This document shows, piece by piece, positions 1 to 5,122 of a DNA stretch of 5,163 nt (position 1 is the first letter of the stretch; each line of letters starts with the position of its first letter). The position numbers were made by a program, and so were the translations under genes. Under the pieces are notes generated by a model. The model saw nothing but the letters and a program-made list of their open reading frames with translations, made no database searches and was not told where the DNA came from. Source of the DNA: JBIQLO01 sp044464175 (GTDB lineage: Bacteria > Planctomycetota > Phycisphaerae > Tepidisphaerales > Tepidisphaeraceae); the NCBI GenBank assembly GCA_044464175.1, contig JBIQLO010000252.1, positions 1-5,163 of the forward strand. Reading direction: 5' to 3'.

Positions 1-1006
1 TCGCCCGGAACTCGCACGCGCCGCACTTGCCCTCCAGCTGGTCCGGGTCGCGCAGGCGCTGGAACAGCGCTGAGTTCTGGTAGGTCTTCACCACCGAGTC
101 GCGCGGAAACCGCCCGCACGCCACCGGCAGAAAGCCGCTGGGAAAAATCTGCCCCGTGTGGCTGATGAACAGGATCCCCTTGCCGTCGTTGATCCCCAGG
201 GGCGCCCGCTGCACCGGCTGCCCGGCGTGCCCCGCCGGGTCGCGCTGCGGGTCCCCCTGGCGCTGCAGGACGAAGCGCCGGTAGTGCGGCGCTTCGGTCG
301 TCTTGATCCCGTAGGGCTGGGTCCGGGCGTGGTGCCACAGCCGCTCGAAGACCTTCTCGTAATCCCCCGGGCTGATCCGTTGCTCGGCCAGCCCCCGCCC
401 CACCGGCACCAGGAAAAAGACCGACCAGAGCGCGATGCCGCTGGCCCCCAGCAGCTCCGCCATCGCATCCACCTGCTCCAGGTTCCGCCGGGTGATGGTG
501 GTGTTCACCTGTGTCGCCAGCCCGATGGCCCGCGCCTCTTCCAGGATGCGCCAGGTCAGGTCATAGCTGCCGGCCACCCCGCGAAACCCATCGTGCGTCG
601 GGGCATCCAGCCCGTCCAGGCTCACCGCCAGGCGCCCGATCCCCGCCTCCTTCAGCGCGCCGATCGCCTCCGGCGTCACCAGCGGCGTGGCCGAGGGGGT
701 CATCGCCACCTCCAGCCCGCACCCCCGCGCCCCGCGCACCATCTCAAACACATCGTCGCGCTTCAGCGGGTCCCCCCCCGTCAGCACCAGCAGCGGCGGG
801 CGGGCAAAGCGCCCCAAATCGGCGAACAGCGCCAACGCCGTCTCCAGCGTCAGCTCCCCCGGATGGCGCTTGGGCTGGGCGCACGCCCGGCAATGGTGGC
901 AGACCAGGTCGCACGCCCGCGTGATCTCGTAAAAGACCACAAACGGGCTGTGCGACCAGGCCGCCGCCCCCCCGAACGCTCCGCCCTGAGACTTCCCGTG
1001 ATTCAT
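1..1006 (-). CDS. Radical SAM/SPASM protein, NirJ/AhbD-like (TIGR04053-type), 3' end cut by window edge
   Basis: The first 335 residues are visible and the gene runs off the left edge. The radical SAM 4Fe-4S motif CX3CX2C is Cys32, Cys36 and Cys39 in TRACDLVCHHCRACAQP. It is followed by the GGDP SAM-binding motif (77-80) and a VSLDG strand (128-132). Near the cut end, ISHTGQIFPSGFLPV (281-295) and CGACEFR (328-334) mark the start of a SPASM domain, which binds extra Fe-S clusters. From memory this pattern matches the family called TIGR04053, related to NirJ (haem d1) and AhbD (haem from Fe-coproporphyrin); its substrate is not established. The ATG is 12 nt after the ric stop with only a weak GGCGGG-like leader, which suggests translational coupling within the operon. 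Codons end mostly in G or C, as in its neighbours. The family and partial state are firm; a haem-related role is inference. Confidence 0.9.
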   Translation of the reverse strand, partial: MNHGKSQGGAFGGAAAWSHSPFVVFYEITRACDLVCHHCRACAQPKRHPGELTLETALALFADLGRFARPPLLVLTGGDPLKRDDVFEMVRGARGCGLEVAMTPSATPLVTPEAIGALKEAGIGRLAVSLDGLDAPTHDGFRGVAGSYDLTWRILEEARAIGLATQVNTTITRRNLEQVDAMAELLGASGIALWSVFFLVPVGRGLAEQRISPGDYEKVFERLWHHARTQPYGIKTTEAPHYRRFVLQRQGDPQRDPAGHAGQPVQRAPLGINDGKGILFISHTGQIFPSGFLPVACGRFPRDSVVKTYQNSALFQRLRDPDQLEGKCGACEFRA

Positions 1007-1018
1007 CCCGGCACCCGC

Positions 1019-1747
1019 CTACGAGGCCATCCGCTTCTCCAGCTCCAGCGCCCGCGGAAAGAGGATGCTGTTCTCCTTGTGCACGTGCCGGTGCGTGTCC
1101 GCCTCCACCTCCGCCAGCCCCGCCAGCATCGCCCGGAAGGTGTTGCAGGCGTCGGCCGGCGCTTCATAGTTGCCCGACAACCGGCGCATCCGCTCCATCG
1201 CCTGCCCGGCGTCGTCATGCTCATGCTCCATCACGCGCACCGGGTTGCCCACGCCCGACCCGCACTCGCCCCTGGGCGCCTGCCCCTTCTCCAGCGCCCG
1301 GATCATCGGGAACAGCCCCTGCTCCTCCTTGTCCATGTGGGAAAACATCTCGGCCGCGAAGCGCGCATAAATGTCGTTCACCTCCAGCAGCCACGGGTGG
1401 TTGGCCCCGTGCACCGCCGCCACCTTGCGCACCATCGCCCCCAGGCGCGGCAGCTCCCGCTTCAGATAGGCGTGGTGGGTCTGCTCCACATGGTCGGCCA
1501 GCGCCGTCAGGCTCGCGCTGGTCCAGTTCCGCTCCGGTTCCTGCGGCGTCACCGCGTCGCTGGCCAGCAGCACCTGGAGCACCACCGCCGCGTCAATCCC
1601 CTTCTCCGCGCACACCTCGCGCAGCGGCCGTTTGCCGCCGCAACAGTAGTCGATCCCCAGTTTCTCAAACACCCGGCTCCACCCGGGCCGCGCTGCGACC
1701 AGTTCCCCGATCGTCGAGTCAATGGTCGGTGTCTCCGTTGCAGTCAT
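1019..1747 (-). CDS. ric: Iron-sulfur cluster repair di-iron protein, RIC family (YtfE/ScdA/DnrN)
   Basis: This 242-residue protein is full length for the family. The N-terminal ScdA_N (DUF542) domain covers about residues 8-65 and contains the hallmark YCCGG (Cys35, Cys36) after the typical TIGELVA start. A hemerythrin-like four-helix domain covers about 80-235. Likely di-iron ligands are in QTHHAYL (His91/92), AAVHGANH (His113/117), HMDKE (His137, Glu141), MEHEHDD (His175/177) and the second HxxxE, His221 and Glu225, before LFPR. RIC proteins help restore Fe-S clusters damaged by nitric oxide or peroxide and act in the cytoplasm. A CAGGAG leader sits 9 nt before the ATG. It lies 87 nt after the hemerythrin gene and 12 nt before the radical SAM gene, all on one strand, so co-transcription is likely. 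The symbol is the family name; ytfE or scdA are equivalent in other species. Confidence 0.95.
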   Translation of the reverse strand: MTATETPTIDSTIGELVAARPGWSRVFEKLGIDYCCGGKRPLREVCAEKGIDAAVVLQVLLASDAVTPQEPERNWTSASLTALADHVEQTHHAYLKRELPRLGAMVRKVAAVHGANHPWLLEVNDIYARFAAEMFSHMDKEEQGLFPMIRALEKGQAPRGECGSGVGNPVRVMEHEHDDAGQAMERMRRLSGNYEAPADACNTFRAMLAGLAEVEADTHRHVHKENSILFPRALELEKRMAS

Positions 1748-1800
1748 GGCTTAAAACTCCTGAAAAAAAGATCGTTTCGTGACTTCATGATTCATGCCCC

Positions 1801-1824
1801 CGCCCCCCTTCGCCCGTGGGGGCG
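1801..1824 (-). other. Intercistronic GC-rich hairpin between the hemerythrin gene and ric
   Basis: Seven-base arms (1801-1807 and 1818-1824, CGCCCCC against GGGGGCG) enclose a 10-nt loop. An alternative smaller stem, CGCCC/GGGCG, can form at 1811-1824. The hairpin lies 10 nt after the hemerythrin stop codon on the transcribed minus strand. No T-run follows directly; a seven-T run comes about 30 nt later, beside the ric ribosome-binding site. It is therefore not a classical intrinsic terminator. It could be an mRNA processing or stability element that sets the ratio of hemerythrin to RIC, or chance structure in GC-rich DNA. Confidence 0.3.
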
Positions 1825-1834
1825 TCCCTCCGAT

Positions 1835-2440
1835 TCACTCCCCCTTGTGCCTGCCGCCCCGCCCGTGCCTGCACCGCCGCGGCGGCATCGCCGCATCCAG
1901 CCCGCGCCGCTGCGCCATCTCCCGCCCCATCGCCTTCACCTGGTTGTCCGAGAGCACCCGCTGCGCCAGCGGAAAGACCCGCTCATCCTCCAGCGCGATG
2001 TGCCTGCGATAGACCCCCTCCATCTCCTCCACCAGCCCCAGCAGCCGCTCAAACCGCTCCGGCGGCAAGGTCCCCTCGGCCACCCACTGCCGGGCGATCT
2101 CATTCGCCTCCGCGTGCCGCGCTTCGTTGGCCCGGTGATCCCCCTCCAGCTGATCCACCTCCGCCAGAAGCCGGCGCACCTCCGGGTCATTCGACTCCCG
2201 CAGCCGCGGAAACAGACTCTCCTCCTCATCCTCGTTGTGGTGCGGCGCGGCGTTCTCGAAATAGCGCACCGACTTCTCCAGCGCCTCCCGCCCCCGCTCA
2301 TCCAGCGCCCCGCCCCGATACTCCCGCGCCACCGCCCCCATCGCCCCCAGAAATTTCTCGATCCGCCGGTGACAATCCGTCAGCAGCCCCATCGGCGTCT
2401 CAAATCCGTGATCCGGTTTCTGTCCAATCTGCACAGGCAT
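1835..2440 (-). CDS. Hemerythrin (HHE) domain protein
   Basis: A 201-residue, predominantly helical protein with one hemerythrin HHE cation-binding domain at about residues 13-160. The non-haem di-iron ligand pattern is complete: His24 in DCHRRI, His67/68 with Glu72 in APHHNEDEEESLFPRL, His102 in EGDHR, and His147 with Glu151 in RRHIALEDERVFPLA. Such proteins bind oxygen, nitric oxide or iron, or support redox sensing; the exact role here cannot be read from sequence. The tail after about residue 185 is short and rich in Arg, His and Gly (PPRRCRHGRGGRHKGE), unlike the compact domain, and might bind metal or nucleic acid. AAAGGAG (2447-2453) lies 6 nt before the ATG. It is the first gene of the minus-strand cluster, directly behind a sigma70-like promoter and ahead of ric, which carries a related fold. 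There is no signal peptide, so it should be cytoplasmic. Confidence 0.93.
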   Translation of the reverse strand: MPVQIGQKPDHGFETPMGLLTDCHRRIEKFLGAMGAVAREYRGGALDERGREALEKSVRYFENAAPHHNEDEEESLFPRLRESNDPEVRRLLAEVDQLEGDHRANEARHAEANEIARQWVAEGTLPPERFERLLGLVEEMEGVYRRHIALEDERVFPLAQRVLSDNQVKAMGREMAQRRGLDAAMPPRRCRHGRGGRHKGE

Positions 2441-2526
2441 GGCCGGCTCCTTTCATCCCCCGCATCGCACCCGCCCAGCGGGCCCGAAAAACGCCCCCAT
2501 CGCCTCTTTGAAAATCCGCCCGGACA

Positions 2527-2554
2527 ATTCTAGGCGGCTTAAAATGGATATCAA
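2527..2554 (-). promoter_or_regulatory. Sigma70-like promoter for the hemerythrin-ric-radical SAM operon
   Basis: Reading the minus strand, a -35 box TTGATA (2554-2549) is separated by 16 nt from a -10 box TAGAAT (2532-2527). Each box matches the consensus at five of six bases. Transcription would start near 2520, giving a leader of about 80 nt to the ATG at 2440. The region is locally AT-rich within a GC-rich window, as expected of a promoter. A short inverted repeat, CCGCC (2516-2520) and GGCGG (2533-2537), straddles the -10 box and could be an operator. TTGAT in the -35 box equals one FNR/Dnr half-site but has no good partner half. Confidence 0.6.
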
Positions 2555-2625
2555 GGTCTTATTATTATTTTCTCTCCTCCCCGCTCTCACCCCACCCGCC
2601 GCTGCGGCACAACCCCCATCCGTTC

Positions 2626-2640
2626 TGGCATGCGCCTTGC
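2626..2640 (+). promoter_or_regulatory. Sigma54 (RpoN)-type -24/-12 promoter for the CBS-domain gene
   Basis: TGGCATGCGCCTTGC matches the sigma54 consensus TGGCACG-N4-TTGCW at nearly every conserved position. The invariant GG (2627-2628) and GC (2639-2640) are separated by exactly 10 nt. Start of transcription would be near 2652, about 44 nt before the chosen ATG, and it precedes a consensus ribosome-binding site. If correct, expression of the CBS and basic-protein genes depends on RpoN and an ATP-driven enhancer-binding activator, which would bind further upstream in 2441-2620. No clear activator site could be identified. Confidence 0.55.
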
Positions 2641-2684
2641 GGCCGGTTTCCGCGCCGGGCCCGGGATGGGCCCACGCTTCAACC

Positions 2685-2690
2685 AGGAGG
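2685..2690 (+). promoter_or_regulatory. Shine-Dalgarno sequence that decides the CBS gene start
   Basis: A perfect AGGAGG is followed by two consecutive ATG codons in the same frame, at 2693 (2-nt spacing) and 2696 (5-nt spacing). The second has the workable distance and is taken as the start. An upstream in-frame ATG at 2630 lies inside the sigma54 promoter and has no leader, so it is rejected. Confidence 0.8.
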
Positions 2691-2695
2691 CGATG

Positions 2696-3319
2696 ATGGC
2701 CGTCAAACCCAACGAACCCGACACCCCCCGCGCCCCCGGCGCCTCGCGCCCCGCCGCTTACAGCGACGGCGCGGTCGCCGATCCCGACGTCGGCAGCGCC
2801 CCCCGCATGAACACCGGCATCGGCCCCCAGCGCGATGCGCCGGCCCAGGGCTCCCCCACCCGCGCCCGCCACCAGCAGGTCCGCGACCTGATGACCGCCG
2901 ACGTCGAGGTCTGCGACCCGCACACCGGCCTGGACTACATCGCCCGCATGATGGCCGAACGCGATGTCGGGGCGATCCCCGTCGTCGAAAGCACCGACAC
3001 CATGAAACCGGTCGGCATCATCACCGACCGCGACATCGTCGTCCGGATCATCGCCAAGGGGCAGGCCGTCGACGAAGTCACCGCCGAGGACTGCATGAGC
3101 ACCGACCTGTTCACCCTCTCGCCCGAAACCGGCGTCGAGCAGTGCATCCGCCAGATGGAGGAGCACCGCGTCCGCCGCGCACCGGTGGTCGATCCCGACG
3201 GCCGCTGCATCGGCATCATCACCCAGGCCGACATCGCCGAACGCGCCCGCTCCGAACAGACCGCCGAGCTCCTGCAGGACCTTTCCCACCCGCCCGGCCA
3301 CCAGGGGGCGTATCACTAG
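2696..3319 (+). CDS. Twin CBS-domain protein
   Basis: A 207-residue soluble protein. Residues 1-58 are rich in Pro, Ala, Gly and Asp and look disordered, with no recognisable domain. Two CBS motifs form one Bateman module: the first about 62-120, starting VRDLMTADVEVCDP and ending VGIITDRDIVVR; the second about 128-185, starting AEDCMSTDLFTLSP and ending IGIITQADIAE. The TDRD and TQAD ends resemble positions that contact the ribose or phosphate of bound adenine nucleotides, so sensing of AMP, ATP or SAM is plausible. No enzyme or channel domain is fused, so it is a stand-alone CBS protein, a common type often linked to stress or energy state. It sits behind a sigma54-type promoter and 37 nt before the basic-protein gene on the same strand, so the two probably form an operon. 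Codons end strongly in C. Confidence 0.95.
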   Translation: MAVKPNEPDTPRAPGASRPAAYSDGAVADPDVGSAPRMNTGIGPQRDAPAQGSPTRARHQQVRDLMTADVEVCDPHTGLDYIARMMAERDVGAIPVVESTDTMKPVGIITDRDIVVRIIAKGQAVDEVTAEDCMSTDLFTLSPETGVEQCIRQMEEHRVRRAPVVDPDGRCIGIITQADIAERARSEQTAELLQDLSHPPGHQGAYH

Positions 3320-3356
3320 AACAAATTCGTAAACCCCTGACCCAAGGAGATGAGCC

Positions 3357-3683
3357 ATGCCCGCCAAAGCATCCAATCCATCCAAGCGATCCACCCCCAA
3401 GAAAAAGCCGACCGCCAAGGCCAACGCCACCGAGCGCATCGCCCGCCGCCCCGGCACCACCCCGCCGGTGCGCATTCCGGCCTCCTCGAAGCAGAGCAGC
3501 CAGAAGCGCTTCCCCGGCGAGACCCCCCTGACCGGCGAGGACCGCCCCCTGTCCCGCGCCCGCGGCAAAAAAGAGCAGCCCTCCCCCACCCGCCGCACCA
3601 CGGCCAAGCCCGGCCACACGCCCCAAGGCAAGCGCCAGCCGATGAGCAAAGCCACCGGCAACGCCCGCCAGCCCTCCCGCTGA
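3357..3683 (+). CDS. Small, highly basic, proline-rich protein of unknown function
   Basis: A 108-residue protein not recognised as a named family. It has 13 Lys and 14 Arg against five acidic residues, plus about 17 Pro and many Ser and Thr. It has no Cys, Trp or Tyr and only one Phe. It therefore looks intrinsically disordered, resembling histone H1-like or other nucleic-acid-binding tails. The N-terminal part is Lys-rich (KRSTPKKKPTAK); the centre (about 32-70) is less charged and holds PPVRIPASSKQ and FPGETPLTGED. AAGGAG (3344-3349) is 7 nt before this ATG. The nearby ATG at 3350, in another frame, directly abuts that leader and its product lacks the C-ending codon pattern seen here, which supports this frame. 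It follows the CBS gene by 37 nt and likely shares its sigma54-type promoter. DNA or RNA binding is inference from composition. Confidence 0.8.
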   Translation: MPAKASNPSKRSTPKKKPTAKANATERIARRPGTTPPVRIPASSKQSSQKRFPGETPLTGEDRPLSRARGKKEQPSPTRRTTAKPGHTPQGKRQPMSKATGNARQPSR

Positions 3684-3704
3684 ACCGCGCTTGCAGGCTA
3701 TCTT

Positions 3705-3791
3705 CGCTGACCTCGCTCCTCCCCCTCTGGGTGCCACGGGTCATGGGACTCCATGACCCGTGACTCACGACCCTCCCCAGGCGCGAGGCAG
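3705..3791. repeat. Outer imperfect inverted repeat around the hairpin at 3735-3762
   Basis: CGCTGACCTCGC (3705-3716) is the reverse complement of GCGAGGCAGCG (3781-3791) apart from one extra base. The arms lie on both sides of the perfect hairpin, at similar distances from it. The nested design resembles small palindromic intergenic repeats of the REP or MITE kind, but no second copy exists in this window, so it is only a candidate. Confidence 0.4.
3735..3762. terminator. Perfect 12-bp hairpin between convergent genes, possible bidirectional terminator
   Basis: CACGGGTCATGG (3735-3746) and CCATGACCCGTG (3751-3762) are exact reverse complements around the loop GACT. The hairpin sits 51 nt after the stop of the basic-protein gene and 99 nt past the deoB stop, where both transcripts must end. 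It lacks a T-run on either side, so a Rho-independent role is unproven. A competing short palindrome, CGTGA-C-TCACG (3759-3769), overlaps its right arm. The hairpin itself is certain; the function is inferred from position. Confidence 0.5.
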
Positions 3792-3861
3792 CGAGTTCGT
3801 TCACCCCAGAATCCCCGGATTGGCCTCAATTCCATAATCTCAAAATAGACACCAGAGTGCT

Positions 3862-5001
3862 TCAATCCCCCTCCCACGACCGCCCGCATCCCCACGCCCC
3901 CAGCCCAAACGCCTCCCCCAGCGTCGCCGCCACATCCGCAAACGTCTCCCGCCGCCCCAGCGCCCCCGTCCGCCCCCCCTGCCGCACCAGCAGCGGCACC
4001 AGCTCGCGCGTGTGATCCGTGCCGCCAAAGGTCGGATCGTTCCCATGGTCGGCCGTGATGACCAGCAGATCCTCCTCCGACACTTTCGGCAAAAACCTCG
4101 CCAGCCACCCGTCAAACGCCTCCAGCGCGGCGGCATACCCCGCCGGGTCGCGCCGATGCCCATACAGCACGTCAAAATCCACCAGGTTCGCCAACAGCAG
4201 CCCCTCCCCCATCCCCGTCCACAGCGCCTCGATCCGTTCCATCCCCTCGGCATTGGAGCCGGTCGGGTAACTCTGCGTGATCCCCCGTCCGGCGAACAGG
4301 TCCGAAATCTTCCCCACCCCCACCACCGCCCGGCCCGACCCCGCGATCGCCTCCAGCACCGTCGCCGGGGGTGCAAGCGAAAAGTCATGCCGCCCCGCCG
4401 TCCGCACAAACGCCCCCGACCGTCCCACAAACGGCCGGGCGATCACCCGCCCGATCCGGTACGCATCCGCCCAGCGCCGTGCCACCTGGCAGAGGGAATA
4501 CAGCCGATCCGGCTCAATCACCGCCTCATGCGCGGCGATCTGCAGCACCGAGTCGGCCGATGTATACAAGATCGGCCGCCCGCTCCTCAGATGCTCTGGC
4601 CCAAGCTCCTCGATGATCGCCGTCCCGCTGGCCGCCCGGTTCCCCAGAAACCGCACCCCCGCCTCGCGCTCAATGCCTTCCACCAGTTCATCCGGAAACC
4701 GCTGGAAGACCCCAAACGGCTCGGCCACCACCGCCCCGGCCAATTCCCAGTGCCCCGTCGTGCTGTCCTTCCCGGCCGACACTTCGCGCATGCACCCAAA
4801 CAGCCCCCCCGGCCGATCCACCGGCGCCCGCCCCACCACCTGCCCCATCCCCAGCCCCCACAAGGTCGGCAGCCGCCCCGCCAGCCCCGGATCGCGCTCC
4901 AGCAGATGCCCCAGCGTGTCCGCCCCCGCATCCCCATACGCCCCGGCATCCGGCGCCCCCCCGATCCCCACGCTGTCCAGCACAATCACCACCGCCCGCA
5001 T
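3862..5001 (-). CDS. deoB: Phosphopentomutase
   Basis: DeoB interconverts ribose 1-phosphate and ribose 5-phosphate, and the deoxyribose pair, linking nucleoside salvage to central carbon metabolism in the cytoplasm. The protein has 379 residues, slightly short for the family. It shows the alkaline-phosphatase-superfamily core: VLDSVGIGGAPDA (Asp9), the phospho-Thr loop GKDSTTGHWELAG (Thr81/Thr82), and NLVDFDVLYGHRRDP (Asp277, His282). These are followed by TADHGND (Asp318, His319) and GGTDHTRE (His330). These six positions correspond to the two-manganese ligands known in DeoB. The cap segment includes FLGNRAASGTAIIEELG and YTSADSVLQIAAHE, both typical. AGGAGG (5006-5011) is 4 nt before the ATG. 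No deoC, deoD or pyrimidine phosphorylase gene is beside it in the window; it is convergent with the basic-protein gene. Codons end strongly in G, the opposite of the plus-strand genes. Confidence 0.97.
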   Translation of the reverse strand: MRAVVIVLDSVGIGGAPDAGAYGDAGADTLGHLLERDPGLAGRLPTLWGLGMGQVVGRAPVDRPGGLFGCMREVSAGKDSTTGHWELAGAVVAEPFGVFQRFPDELVEGIEREAGVRFLGNRAASGTAIIEELGPEHLRSGRPILYTSADSVLQIAAHEAVIEPDRLYSLCQVARRWADAYRIGRVIARPFVGRSGAFVRTAGRHDFSLAPPATVLEAIAGSGRAVVGVGKISDLFAGRGITQSYPTGSNAEGMERIEALWTGMGEGLLLANLVDFDVLYGHRRDPAGYAAALEAFDGWLARFLPKVSEEDLLVITADHGNDPTFGGTDHTRELVPLLVRQGGRTGALGRRETFADVAATLGEAFGLGAWGCGRSWEGD

Positions 5002-5108
5002 CGCGCCTCCTGGTCACCAGACCCATCCACCCCTGCAAACCCCGGACCGGACGCCGGCGGCGTATGTCTCCACTCCCCTGCGGAGTTGATAAGGTTCCCC
5101 CTTGAAAG

Positions 5109-5122
5109 GTTCCGCGCGGAAC
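5109..5122. other. Perfect 14-bp palindrome, parS-like, in the deoB leader
   Basis: GTTCCGCGCGGAAC is fully self-complementary. On the minus strand, with one flanking base each side, it matches the parS variant TGTTCCACGTGGAACA at 13 of 16 bases; the differences are the A/T pair in the core and one outer base. It lies 107 nt upstream of deoB. An AAGGTTCC half-motif at 5091-5098 repeats the left part of the palindrome (5106-5113) 15 bp away. It might instead be an operator for deoB. The rest of 5002-5163 holds no convincing gene and no confident promoter. Confidence 0.4.

Noticed and set aside
158..2533. A 791-codon plus-strand open frame spanning the whole left operon
   Set aside because: It runs antisense in exact codon register with three real genes that happen to share one frame. 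Stops would need sense TTA, CTA or TCA codons, which are rare in GC-rich genes. Its product is a biased His/Arg/Pro/Leu-rich sequence with no domain, so it is a shadow.
2541..2554. Possible FNR/Dnr box (TTGAT-N4-ATCAA) near the hemerythrin promoter
   Set aside because: Only one half-site (TTGAT on the minus strand) is good; the other half reads ATTTT, and the centre falls inside the promoter rather than at a normal activator position.
2630..2695. Longer CBS protein starting at ATG 2630
   Set aside because: This ATG lies inside the sigma54-type promoter, before the predicted transcript start, and has no ribosome-binding site, whereas AGGAGG precedes the 2696 ATG.
2453..3661. A 402-codon minus-strand open frame opposite the CBS and basic genes
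   Set aside because: Gly/Ala/Val/Asp-rich translation that mirrors the CBS gene, with no domain or ribosome-binding site; the plus-strand CBS motifs are unmistakable.
5023..5085. Possible G-quadruplex in the deoB leader (several GGGG/GGG runs on the minus strand)
   Set aside because: The runs are unevenly spaced with long loops, and G-runs are common throughout this GC-skewed strand, so nothing singles this out.
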